A DNA stretch of 64,000 bases from Acidovorax_G lacteus. Its GTDB lineage: Bacteria; Pseudomonadota; Gammaproteobacteria; Burkholderiales; Burkholderiaceae_C. The stretch is from contig NZ_BAABEX010000029.1 of NCBI RefSeq assembly GCF_039540375.1, positions 124,001 to 188,000 on the forward strand. Reading direction: 5' to 3'. Positions 9,365 through 16,002 of this stretch are shown in pieces. The notes beneath the pieces are model-generated. The model searched no databases. It was not told the DNA's origin and saw only the letters and a program-made list of their open reading frames with translations. The number at the start of each line of letters is the position of its first letter. Position 1 is the first letter of the stretch. The position numbers were made by a program, and so were the translations under genes.

Positions 9365-10531
9365 GTGCCTGACCTCTCCAAGATCACCTGCATCGAAGAC
9401 CTGCGCCGTGTGGCCCAGCGGCGTGTGCCGCGCATGTTCTACGACTATGCCGATTCGGGCTCCTACACCGAAGGCACCTACCGCGCCAACGAGACCGATT
9501 TTCAGCGCATCAAGCTGCGCCAGCGGGTGGCCGTGAACATGGAAGGCCGCAGCACCCGCACCACCATGGTGGGCCAGGCGGTGGCCATGCCGGTGGCGAT
9601 TGCGCCCACAGGGCTCACCGGCATGCAGCATGCCGACGGCGAGATTCTGGCTGCGCGTGCGGCCAAGGCCTTCGGCGTGCCGTTCACGCTCTCGACCATG
9701 AGCATCTGCTCCATCGAAGACGTGGCCGCGCACACCGACCGCCACCCTTTCTGGTTCCAGGTGTATGTGATGCGCGACCGCGATTTCATTGAACGCCTGA
9801 TCGACCGCGCCAAGGCCGCGAACTGCTCGGCGCTGCAGCTCACGCTGGATTTGCAGATCCTCGGCCAGCGGCACAAGGACATCAAGAACGGCCTGTCCGC
9901 ACCGCCCAAGCCCACGCTGCGCAATCTGGTCAACCTGGCGACCAAGCCGCGCTGGTGCCTGGGCATGCTGGGCACGCCGCGGCGCACCTTCGGCAACATC
10001 GTGGGCCATGCCAAGGGCGTGGGCGACCTGTCCTCTCTGTCGTCCTGGACGGCCGAGCAGTTTGACCCCCAGCTCAACTGGAAGGACGTGGAGTGGATCA
10101 AGAAGCGCTGGGGCGGCAAGCTGATCCTCAAGGGCATCATGGATGCCGAGGATGCGCGCCTGGCCGTGGACAGTGGCGCCGATGCGCTCATCGTCAGCAA
10201 CCACGGGGGCCGTCAGCTTGACGGTGCGCCCTCGTCGATTGCGGCGCTGCCCGCGATTGCCGAGGCCGTGGGCCGCGACATCGAGGTTTGGATGGACGGC
10301 GGCATCCGCAGCGGGCAGGACGTGCTCAAGGCCCGCGCGCTGGGCGCGCAGGGCACGCTGATCGGCCGGGCCTTTCTGTATGGCCTGGGGGCGTACGGCG
10401 AGGCCGGTGTCACCCGGGCGCTACAGATCATCCAGAAAGAGCTCGATATCACCATGGCGTTTTGCGGCCACACGCAGATCGACCGGGTGGACCGCAGCAT
10501 CCTGCTGCCGGGCACCTACCCCACGGCCTGA
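9365..10531 (+). CDS. lldD: FMN-dependent alpha-hydroxyacid (L-lactate) dehydrogenase
   Basis: A 388-aa TIM-barrel flavoprotein that oxidises L-2-hydroxyacids, most likely L-lactate to pyruvate, passing electrons to the respiratory chain. The active-site segment SNHGGRQLDG carries the catalytic His and Arg. Other family marks are the N-terminal PRMFYDYADSGS, the flavin-binding ALQLTLD and DGGIRSGQDV. The start is GTG 9365, since no ATG lies near the conserved N-terminus. It is monocistronic and followed by a convergent cytochrome gene. The preceding 123 bases hold a small palindrome (CTGCAAATTTGTTGCAG) of unknown role. Glycolate or mandelate as substrate cannot be excluded. Confidence 0.85.
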   Translation: MPDLSKITCIEDLRRVAQRRVPRMFYDYADSGSYTEGTYRANETDFQRIKLRQRVAVNMEGRSTRTTMVGQAVAMPVAIAPTGLTGMQHADGEILAARAAKAFGVPFTLSTMSICSIEDVAAHTDRHPFWFQVYVMRDRDFIERLIDRAKAANCSALQLTLDLQILGQRHKDIKNGLSAPPKPTLRNLVNLATKPRWCLGMLGTPRRTFGNIVGHAKGVGDLSSLSSWTAEQFDPQLNWKDVEWIKKRWGGKLILKGIMDAEDARLAVDSGADALIVSNHGGRQLDGAPSSIAALPAIAEAVGRDIEVWMDGGIRSGQDVLKARALGAQGTLIGRAFLYGLGAYGEAGVTRALQIIQKELDITMAFCGHTQIDRVDRSILLPGTYPTA

Positions 10532-10564
10532 CAGGCTGCGCGGCGGTCGAACGAAGGGTCAGGC

Positions 10565-11083
10565 TCAGCGTGGCGGTGTCCGCGCAGGGTCGCGCAGCGT
10601 GGCCAGGTAGGCCACCACGTCTTCGCGGTCCTGGGCGCTTTCCAGCCGCACGTCCATCAGCTGGCCCGGGATCAGGGCCTCCGGGTCTTCGAGCCAGGCC
10701 TTGAGCGTGGCCCGGGTCCAGAGCACGCGGCTGCTGCGCAGTGCGGGCGAATAGTCGTAGTCCTTCAGCGCCCCGGCGCGCCGCCCCAGCACCCCGCGGT
10801 GCCGCGGGCCGTCCATGTGGCGGTCGGGGTGGTGGCACATGGCGCATTCGGCCTGGTACACCGCACGCCCGCGTTCCACCGAGCCGGTGCGGGTGGCAGC
10901 CGTCTGCGCGGTGGCTGGCAGCGCCAGCAGCAAGCCCCACACCAGCGCGCTGTACCCCGCCCAAACCGCCCGTCGCAGGGCAGGGCCGCTGGAGGCTGCC
11001 GTGGCGGCCGCGGCAGACCACCGCGGGCTGCTGCGCAGAACGGTGGAAACGGTGGGTGTGCTGGCGGTGCGGCACGGGGTCAT
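10565..11083 (-). CDS. Class I c-type cytochrome, exported
   Basis: About 172 aa with one haem-attachment motif CAMCH and a probable axial Met in PGQLMDV, as in small class I cytochromes. The N-terminus carries a hydrophobic export segment (WAGYSALVWGLLLALPATAQ), so the haem domain should be periplasmic. ATG 11083 is preferred because AGGAAAG lies just upstream, although the signal peptide is then unusually long and a later start is possible. It is transcribed away from the ECF sigma gene, and a promoter of the same type as the sigma gene's lies at 11156-11181. This suggests membership in the ECF regulon. The electron partner is unknown; the exported globin and cupredoxin are obvious candidates. 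Confidence 0.82.
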   Translation of the reverse strand: MTPCRTASTPTVSTVLRSSPRWSAAAATAASSGPALRRAVWAGYSALVWGLLLALPATAQTAATRTGSVERGRAVYQAECAMCHHPDRHMDGPRHRGVLGRRAGALKDYDYSPALRSSRVLWTRATLKAWLEDPEALIPGQLMDVRLESAQDREDVVAYLATLRDPARTPPR

Positions 11084-11155
11084 GGATCGCGCTTTCCTGG
11101 TGGGGCGGAGGCTGGCCCGGACACATCGCCCAGGCTGCAGGCCCTCCTGCGCAGG

Positions 11156-11181
11156 ATACGCAACGCCGCGGATTTTGGATG
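11156..11181 (-). promoter_or_regulatory. Candidate ECF-type promoter for the cytochrome gene
   Basis: Read on the minus strand: TGCATCC, 16-base spacer, CGTATCC. The -35 core CATCC is at 11181-11177 and the -10 core CGTAT at 11160-11156. It almost matches the promoter before the DUF3034 gene, including the AAA after the -35 and a GCGG in the spacer. The predicted transcript start is about 65 bases before the cytochrome ATG. Confidence 0.6.
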
Positions 11182-11207
11182 CAGCCTCCTGTGGCACTCG
11201 GGTACTG

Positions 11208-11233
11208 CATCTGCGCGCTGCAAGGCCGCGTAC
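11208..11233 (+). promoter_or_regulatory. Candidate autoregulatory promoter of the ECF sigma gene
   Basis: CATCT, 16-base spacer, CGTAC, preceded by TG as in the two better-matching sites. It is a slightly degenerate member of the three-site set and lies about 55 bases before the sigma start codon, back to back with the cytochrome promoter. Confidence 0.5.
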
Positions 11234-11288
11234 TCGGAACAAGGCCGACTGTCCCTGTCAGGCCGACACCCTGCCGCACAATGGGCGC

Positions 11289-11864
11289 ATGAGCACCCGC
11301 AACCCCGACGAAGAGCTGATGACCTTGATCGACCGCGTGGCCGCCCGCGAGGAGCGCGCCCTGCAGGAGCTGTACGAGCGCGTGTCTTCGCGCCTGTATG
11401 GCCTGGCGCTGAAGGTGGTGCGCGAGCGCAACCTGGCCGAAGACGTGCTGCAGGAGGCCTTCGTCACCATCTGGCGCAGCGCGGGCAGCTATCGTGCGGC
11501 GCTCAGCCCGCCGCTGGCCTGGATGGGCCTGATCGTGCGCAGCCGTGCGCTCGATGCGCTGCGACGCCGCACGGCCGAGCGCGCCGACGTGACCGACGCG
11601 TTCGACGACTCCCATGCCGAGCAGTTGCACGCCGACGAGGCCTCGCCGCAGGACGCAGCCGAGGCCAGCCAGCAGGCCGTGGTGCTGCACCAGTGCCTGG
11701 GCCGGCTGGAGCAGCGCCAGCGTGAGGTGGTGAGCCTCGCCTATCTGCGCGATATGAGCCATGGCGAGCTGTCCGAGCAGCTCAAGCTGCCGCTGGGCAC
11801 CGTCAAGAGCTGGATCCGCCGCGGGCTGGAACAACTGCGCCAGTGCATGGCGCGCTACGCCTGA
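11289..11864 (+). CDS. ECF RNA polymerase sigma factor
   Basis: A 191-aa sigma-70 family protein with only regions 2 and 4. Region 2 includes ELYERVSSRLYGLALKVV and DVLQEAFVTIW; region 4 includes REVVSLAYLRDMSHGELS and the helix-turn-helix LPLGTVKSWIRRGLEQLR. ATG 11289 gives the family's normal start; the open frame extends upstream but without homology. The anti-sigma gene begins 10 bases after its stop, so the two are co-expressed. Repeated TGCATC[C/T]...CGTA[T/C] elements at its own promoter and at two neighbours suggest autoregulation and control of the adjacent haem/copper proteins. The inducing signal is unknown. Confidence 0.9.
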   Translation: MSTRNPDEELMTLIDRVAAREERALQELYERVSSRLYGLALKVVRERNLAEDVLQEAFVTIWRSAGSYRAALSPPLAWMGLIVRSRALDALRRRTAERADVTDAFDDSHAEQLHADEASPQDAAEASQQAVVLHQCLGRLEQRQREVVSLAYLRDMSHGELSEQLKLPLGTVKSWIRRGLEQLRQCMARYA

Positions 11865-11874
11865 GGAGCGCACC

Positions 11875-12660
11875 ATGGCCTGGTACCAACACCCTGAACT
11901 GCTCGACCGCCTGGCAGCGGCCTACGCGCTGGGCACTCTGCGCAGCGGCGCGCGCCGCCGCTTTGAAACCGTGGCCCGCGACTATCCGCACGTGCGCGCC
12001 GCCGCCTGGCGCTGGCATGCCCACTTTGCGGGCCTGGCCGAGCTGCAGACCGCCGTGGCGCCCGACCCGCTGGTGTGGCAGCGCATCCAGATCCAGTTGC
12101 GCAACGAGGGCGCTGCCGAACGCCAGCGCCTTGCGGCGCAGGCCCCGGCCGCGCCCACCGGCTGGTGGCACCGGCTGGGCTGGTGGCGTGGCGCGGCGGC
12201 CACAGGGGCGTTTGCCACGGTGGTGGCCGTGGTGGCGGGCGTGCTGGCCACCCAGCAGGTGCGCGACCTGGGGGCCGCGCAGATTGCGCAGCTGCAGCGC
12301 GAACTGGCTGCCACGCCCAAGATTCAGTACGTGGCCGTGCTGCAGGACGAGCAGGACGCGGCCTCGATGCTGGTGACCTTTGACGAGCGGCGCGGCCAGT
12401 TGGAGCTGCAGCGCGTGGGCAGCTTCCGCGAGGCCAGCGATCGTTCCTTGCAACTGTGGGCGCTGCCGCCTTCGGGCGCACCGCGTTCGCTGGGCGTGCT
12501 GGGCGAAGACCGCGTGCTGCGCTTGCCGGCCACACCGGGCGCGGTGCGCGAAGTGCCGGCGCTGGCCATCAGCCTGGAGCCCCGAGGCGGCGTGCCCAGC
12601 GAGCGCGGGCCCACCGGGCCGGTGCTGTTCAAGGGCGCGCTGATCGAGCGCATGCTCTGA
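11875..12660 (+). CDS. RskA-like anti-sigma factor
   Basis: A 261-aa single-pass membrane protein. The cytoplasmic N-terminal anti-sigma domain contains AAAYALGTLRSGARRRFE. One membrane helix (GAFATVVAVVAGVLATQ) lies near residues 103-119, followed by a periplasmic domain of about 140 residues of the RskA type. No HxxxCxxC zinc motif is present, so zinc-thiol redox sensing is unlikely and release by regulated proteolysis is the usual model for this family. It is predicted to hold the upstream ECF factor at the membrane. SD sequence GAGG precedes ATG 11875. Confidence 0.87.
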   Translation: MAWYQHPELLDRLAAAYALGTLRSGARRRFETVARDYPHVRAAAWRWHAHFAGLAELQTAVAPDPLVWQRIQIQLRNEGAAERQRLAAQAPAAPTGWWHRLGWWRGAAATGAFATVVAVVAGVLATQQVRDLGAAQIAQLQRELAATPKIQYVAVLQDEQDAASMLVTFDERRGQLELQRVGSFREASDRSLQLWALPPSGAPRSLGVLGEDRVLRLPATPGAVREVPALAISLEPRGGVPSERGPTGPVLFKGALIERML

Positions 12661-12663
12661 TCC

Positions 12664-12683
12664 GGTCGGGTCGGGTCGGGTCG
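12664..12683 (+). repeat. Pentanucleotide tandem repeat (GGTCG)4
   Basis: Four exact GGTCG units begin three bases after the anti-sigma stop codon. They lie outside coding sequence and about 95 bases before the DUF3034 promoter. A length change would not alter a protein. Confidence 0.7.
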
Positions 12684-12777
12684 GGGCTGGGCCGCCGCGC
12701 CGCGGCGAGCGGGCATGTCCGCGGCCCGGGCATAGGCCGGTACGGGCCAATAGCCGAGCAGCCTTCTCGGGTAATTG

Positions 12778-12804
12778 CATCCAAATGTTCGCGGGTCTGC
12801 GTAT
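12778..12804 (+). promoter_or_regulatory. Candidate ECF-type promoter for the DUF3034-globin-cupredoxin group
   Basis: TGCATCC, 17-base spacer, CGTATCC, with CATCC at 12778-12782 and CGTAT at 12800-12804. It would start transcription about 40 bases before ATG 12854. It is nearly the same as the minus-strand element before the cytochrome gene and the sigma gene's own element. Confidence 0.6.
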
Positions 12805-12853
12805 CCACGGTGGAATGACTTCAACATCCACCCACGCTTGCGAAAGACCCCTT

Positions 12854-13789
12854 ATGACGACCCCTCACCTTCTGGCCCTGTGTGCCAGCCTGGCGCTGTG
12901 TGCTGCGGGCACGGCCCACGCCGACTCCGGAAAACTGCTGCTCACGGGCGGCGTGAGCACCATTGGCGGTTCGGCCGGTGGCGGCCTCACCCCCTGGGCC
13001 GTGACGGGCACCTATGCCACCGAAGGCCAGGTGGGCGGTAGCGCCTACCTGACCCGGGCGGGCACGCAGGACTACAGCCTCACCGGCTACGGCGCGGCGC
13101 TGTCGCTGCATGACCGCGTGGAGCTGTCGCTGGCGCGCCAGGATTTCGACGCGTCGCCCGCCATCGCCCTGAACGGCATTGCACCCTTTGGCGTGACGCC
13201 GGGCCAGCACATCAAAATGGACATCGTGGGCGTGAAGGTCAAGGTGGCAGGCGACGCCATCCTGGACGCCGACACCTGGATGCCGCAGATTGCCGTGGGG
13301 CTGGAGCACAAGCGCGTGCGTCCGGGCTCGCTGCAGTCGGTGCTTGATTTTCTGGGCACGCGCACTTCGGGCACCGACGTGTACGTGAGTGCGACCAAGC
13401 TGCTGCTCGACAAGAGTCTGCTGCTCAATGGCACGCTGCGCTACACCCGCGCCAACCAGAACGGCTTGCTGGGCTTTGGCTCGGCCGCTCCGGGGCGCGA
13501 CCGCTACAGCCTGCAGCCCGAGTTCTCGGTGGCTTACCTGCTGCGCAAAGATCTGGCCGTGGGGGCCGAGTACCGCTTCAAGCCCAACAACCTCGAAGCC
13601 CTGGGCGCTGCCGCCGGGCTGGGTGGGGCGCTGCGCGAAGACGACTGGAAGGACTTGTTCATCGCCTGGGCGCCCAACAAGCATGTCTCGCTCACGCTGG
13701 CCTACGTGGACCTGGGGCGCATCGTGCCCGGTATCACCAACCAGCGCCGCCAGACCGGCTACTACCTCTCGGCCCAGGTGGCCTTCTGA
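12854..13789 (+). CDS. DUF3034 outer-membrane beta-barrel protein
   Basis: A 311-aa protein with a clear signal peptide (LLALCASLALCAAGTAHA, cleavage near residue 24) and alternating polar/hydrophobic strands ending in an aromatic residue (QVAF), typical of outer-membrane barrels. I recognise it as the DUF3034 family, whose function is not established. ATG 12854 was chosen over two upstream in-frame starts because it directly precedes the signal sequence and lies downstream of the predicted ECF promoter. A globin and a cupredoxin-like gene follow closely on the same strand. A role in letting a small molecule or metal through the outer membrane is an inference from context only. Confidence 0.75.
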   Translation: MTTPHLLALCASLALCAAGTAHADSGKLLLTGGVSTIGGSAGGGLTPWAVTGTYATEGQVGGSAYLTRAGTQDYSLTGYGAALSLHDRVELSLARQDFDASPAIALNGIAPFGVTPGQHIKMDIVGVKVKVAGDAILDADTWMPQIAVGLEHKRVRPGSLQSVLDFLGTRTSGTDVYVSATKLLLDKSLLLNGTLRYTRANQNGLLGFGSAAPGRDRYSLQPEFSVAYLLRKDLAVGAEYRFKPNNLEALGAAAGLGGALREDDWKDLFIAWAPNKHVSLTLAYVDLGRIVPGITNQRRQTGYYLSAQVAF

Positions 13790-13824
13790 CCCCGTACCAG
13801 CCTTTGATTCGCGAGATTTCTGCC

Positions 13825-14289
13825 ATGACCCACTTCCTCCGATCCCTGGCCCTGGCTGCGCTGTGTGCGGCCGCGCCTGCTGCATTTGCCCAGACCGCAC
13901 CCGCAGCCCCTCAGACCAGCTCTGCCGCGCCCGCGGGCCTGTACCAGGCCCTGGGCGAAAAAGCGGGCATTGCCCGGCTGATGGACGACTTCGTCAACCG
14001 TGTGGTGCAGGACGCCCGTATCCGCGACCACTTCAAGGACACCAAGCCCCAGGCGCTCAAGGAAAGCCTGACCGACCAGATCTGCGAGCTGACCGGTGGC
14101 CCCTGCAAGTACGAAGGTGCTGACATGAAGTCCGCCCATGCCGACATGCAGATCAACAAGGCGCACTTCAATGCGCTGGTCGAAGTGCTGCAGGCGGCCA
14201 TGGATGCGCAGCGCATCCCGTTCGCACAGCAGAACCGGCTTCTGGCGCTGCTGGCGCCCATGCACCGCGACATCATCACGGTGCGGTGA
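13825..14289 (+). CDS. Exported group 1 truncated haemoglobin
   Basis: A 154-aa protein: a signal peptide (FLRSLALAALCAAAPAAFAQ) is followed by a group 1 truncated globin domain from about residue 38 (LYQALGEKAGIARLMDDFVNRV). The probable proximal His lies in KSAHADMQI, with the following NKAHFNALVEVL typical of the family. Group 1 globins bind O2, NO and related ligands and are usually cytoplasmic; the secretion signal is the odd point and places it in the periplasm. It starts 35 bases after the DUF3034 gene and ends 4 bases before the cupredoxin gene, so the three are probably one transcript. A paired Cys (CELTGGPCKY) could form a disulfide. Confidence 0.88.
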   Translation: MTHFLRSLALAALCAAAPAAFAQTAPAAPQTSSAAPAGLYQALGEKAGIARLMDDFVNRVVQDARIRDHFKDTKPQALKESLTDQICELTGGPCKYEGADMKSAHADMQINKAHFNALVEVLQAAMDAQRIPFAQQNRLLALLAPMHRDIITVR

Positions 14290-14293
14290 CGGC

Positions 14294-14938
14294 ATGCGAA
14301 ACGCTATTATTTTGATAGCTGCTTGTGCTTGGATATCCAGCACGAGCGCCGGAAATGTCCAAGTCCAGGTGCTGGACCGCGACGGCCGGCCGGTGCAGGA
14401 TGCCGTGGTGGTGGTGTACCCCACGGGCGCAGCGCCTGCGCCCGCAGCGCTGCTGCCGGCCGCACCCGTGATCGAGCAGGAGCGCATGCGCTTCGTGCCC
14501 CAGGTCACGGTGGTGGCCCCGGGCACCACGGTGCGTTTCACCAACCTGGACCGCTGGGACCACCACGTGCGCGGTACCTCGGCCAGCGCCCCGGGCGCGC
14601 CCGAGCTGGCGGGCTTTGAGCTGCGTCTGGCCGGCAAGGTAGACGGGCGGGCGAGCGACCAGGCCGAGGTGCGCTTTGACCAGGCTGGCGTGCTGCTCCT
14701 GGGTTGCCATCTGCACGGTTCAATGCGGGGCCACGTGTTCGTCACCGACTCGGCCTGGACGGTGAAGACCGACGCCGACGGCATTGCGCGCCTGAGCGGT
14801 GTGCCCGATGGCCCCGCGCAGCTGCGGGTGTGGCAGGCCGACCAACTCGTGGACTTGCCTCGGCGCGCGGTGCAGGTGTCGGCCACCCCGGTGCTGGAGA
14901 GCGTGCAGCTCAGCGTGGTGCCGCGCCGCCGCCGCTGA
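14294..14938 (+). CDS. Exported cupredoxin-like (plastocyanin-type) protein
   Basis: A 214-aa protein with a signal peptide, a first beta domain starting VQVQVLDRDGRPVQDAVV, and a cupredoxin-type copper site: His in RWDHHVRG and Cys, His and Met in GCHLHGSM. Proteins of this kind are often labelled methylamine-utilisation or plastocyanin-like, but no methylamine genes are nearby. A second beta region follows from about residue 155 (TDADGIARLSGVPDG). It starts 4 bases after the globin stop codon. Oddity: residues 4-18, the hydrophobic core of the signal peptide, are encoded by a copy of the dispersed repeat. A periplasmic electron carrier working with the globin and cytochromes is an inference. 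Confidence 0.78.
   Translation: MRNAIILIAACAWISSTSAGNVQVQVLDRDGRPVQDAVVVVYPTGAAPAPAALLPAAPVIEQERMRFVPQVTVVAPGTTVRFTNLDRWDHHVRGTSASAPGAPELAGFELRLAGKVDGRASDQAEVRFDQAGVLLLGCHLHGSMRGHVFVTDSAWTVKTDADGIARLSGVPDGPAQLRVWQADQLVDLPRRAVQVSATPVLESVQLSVVPRRRR
14303..14348 (+). repeat. Dispersed palindromic repeat, copy 2, in the cupredoxin signal peptide
   Basis: GCTATTATTTTGATAGC (14303-14319) is followed by TGCTTGTGCTTGG and an imperfect inverted partner ending CAGCACGAGCG. It matches the modules seen at 34039-34055 and 6495-6527. It is read in frame as the start of the exported protein. Confidence 0.72.
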
Positions 14939-14953
14939 CGTCGGAGCGCAGCC

Positions 14954-15850
14954 TCAGCGCTGCGACGCGTGCATCCGCATGGGCTGACCCAGTCCCGTGG
15001 CGTTTGCCGTGTCGTGCTGAGCCGCTGACCAGGTGATGGGCCAGACAGGCCCGCAATCGCTGCAAGGCAGGGCCAGTCCGTCTGGCGTGGTCATGGATGC
15101 CATGGCGCTGGCACTGGCACTGCGTGCGGGCGGGCGGCGGTGGTCGATGCGCGCCGCGGCATCCGTGTCCCAGCCCAGGCCATAGCGCACGCGCTGTACC
15201 AGTGGCCATTGCACCACGGCGGCCTCGCCGGGCGCAGGCGGCAATTGCCGCAGGTACGACACCAATGCCGACAGCTCGTCCATGCTCCAGCCGTGGTAGC
15301 GCTCGCTCGGCATGGCCAACACGGGCCGCCCATTGGGCTTGACGCCATGGCGGATCGCGCTGTTCCAGTCCTCGGGCTGGTAGCGGGCCACGGCCCCAGC
15401 GGGTGTCAGGTTGGGGGCCACCAGCCGCAAGCCTGCTCCGCTTGCAAACTCTTGTCCGCGCCCATCGGCTCCGTGGCAGTGCACGCAGCCCGCATCCAGG
15501 TACAGGCGCCGGCCGCGCTCGATGGTGACCGCATCGGTGGTGTAAGCCACGGCACGCGACTTCACCGCCACGTCGCGTTGCATGCGGGCGTCGGCCTGCT
15601 GCAGCGCCCAAGCCAGCCCTGCCAACGCCGCCACGCCCAGGCCTGCAGTCGCCAGCGCCAGCGACGCCACCCAGCGGGGCGGCCGGGAGCGCTTTGGGGA
15701 CAGGGGCGGCGAGACGGCAGACAACACGAGCGAAGCAGGCGAGGAACAGGCAGCGGCATTACCACGCACCACTGGTGCCGCAGCATGGGGCTCTGCGGCT
15801 GTAGCGGGGCGCAAGCGCCGGATTCTGCGCACGGTTCGTGACAGCGGCAT
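14954..15850 (-). CDS. Membrane-anchored c-type cytochrome
   Basis: A monohaem cytochrome c domain with CVHCH and a likely Met ligand in VLAMPSERYHGW. An N-terminal membrane helix (LALATAGLGVAALAGLAWAL) should anchor it with the haem in the periplasm. The start is uncertain: ATG 15850 is used, but no Shine-Dalgarno is evident and later starts nearer the helix would serve. The last 60 or so residues lie beyond the cytochrome fold and include CSDC, which lacks the His of a second haem site. It is convergent with the cupredoxin gene, 15 bases apart, and divergent from the ThDP enzyme. No ECF-type element was seen upstream. Confidence 0.78.
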   Translation of the reverse strand: MPLSRTVRRIRRLRPATAAEPHAAAPVVRGNAAACSSPASLVLSAVSPPLSPKRSRPPRWVASLALATAGLGVAALAGLAWALQQADARMQRDVAVKSRAVAYTTDAVTIERGRRLYLDAGCVHCHGADGRGQEFASGAGLRLVAPNLTPAGAVARYQPEDWNSAIRHGVKPNGRPVLAMPSERYHGWSMDELSALVSYLRQLPPAPGEAAVVQWPLVQRVRYGLGWDTDAAARIDHRRPPARSASASAMASMTTPDGLALPCSDCGPVWPITWSAAQHDTANATGLGQPMRMHASQR

Positions 15851-16002
15851 GCAACAAATCGCAACCGTGCCGACGATTGGTGACATTTCGCACGGCGCGG
15901 GCAGCGCGTGCACGGCGCGGCGGCCAGCGCTATGCTGGCTGCCTCGTACTTCGGGGCTGGGCCGCGCACGGTGGCGAGCCAGCCCGCCGACTTCTGCATT
16001 CC

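Noticed and set aside
12664..12683. (GGTCG)4 as a phase-variation switch
   Set aside because: Only four units, located after the anti-sigma stop codon and about 95 bases away from the next promoter, so length change would not obviously alter expression or frame.
14954..15140. CSDC in the cytochrome C-terminus as a second haem site
   Set aside because: Haem c attachment needs CxxCH; the residue after the second Cys is Gly, not His.
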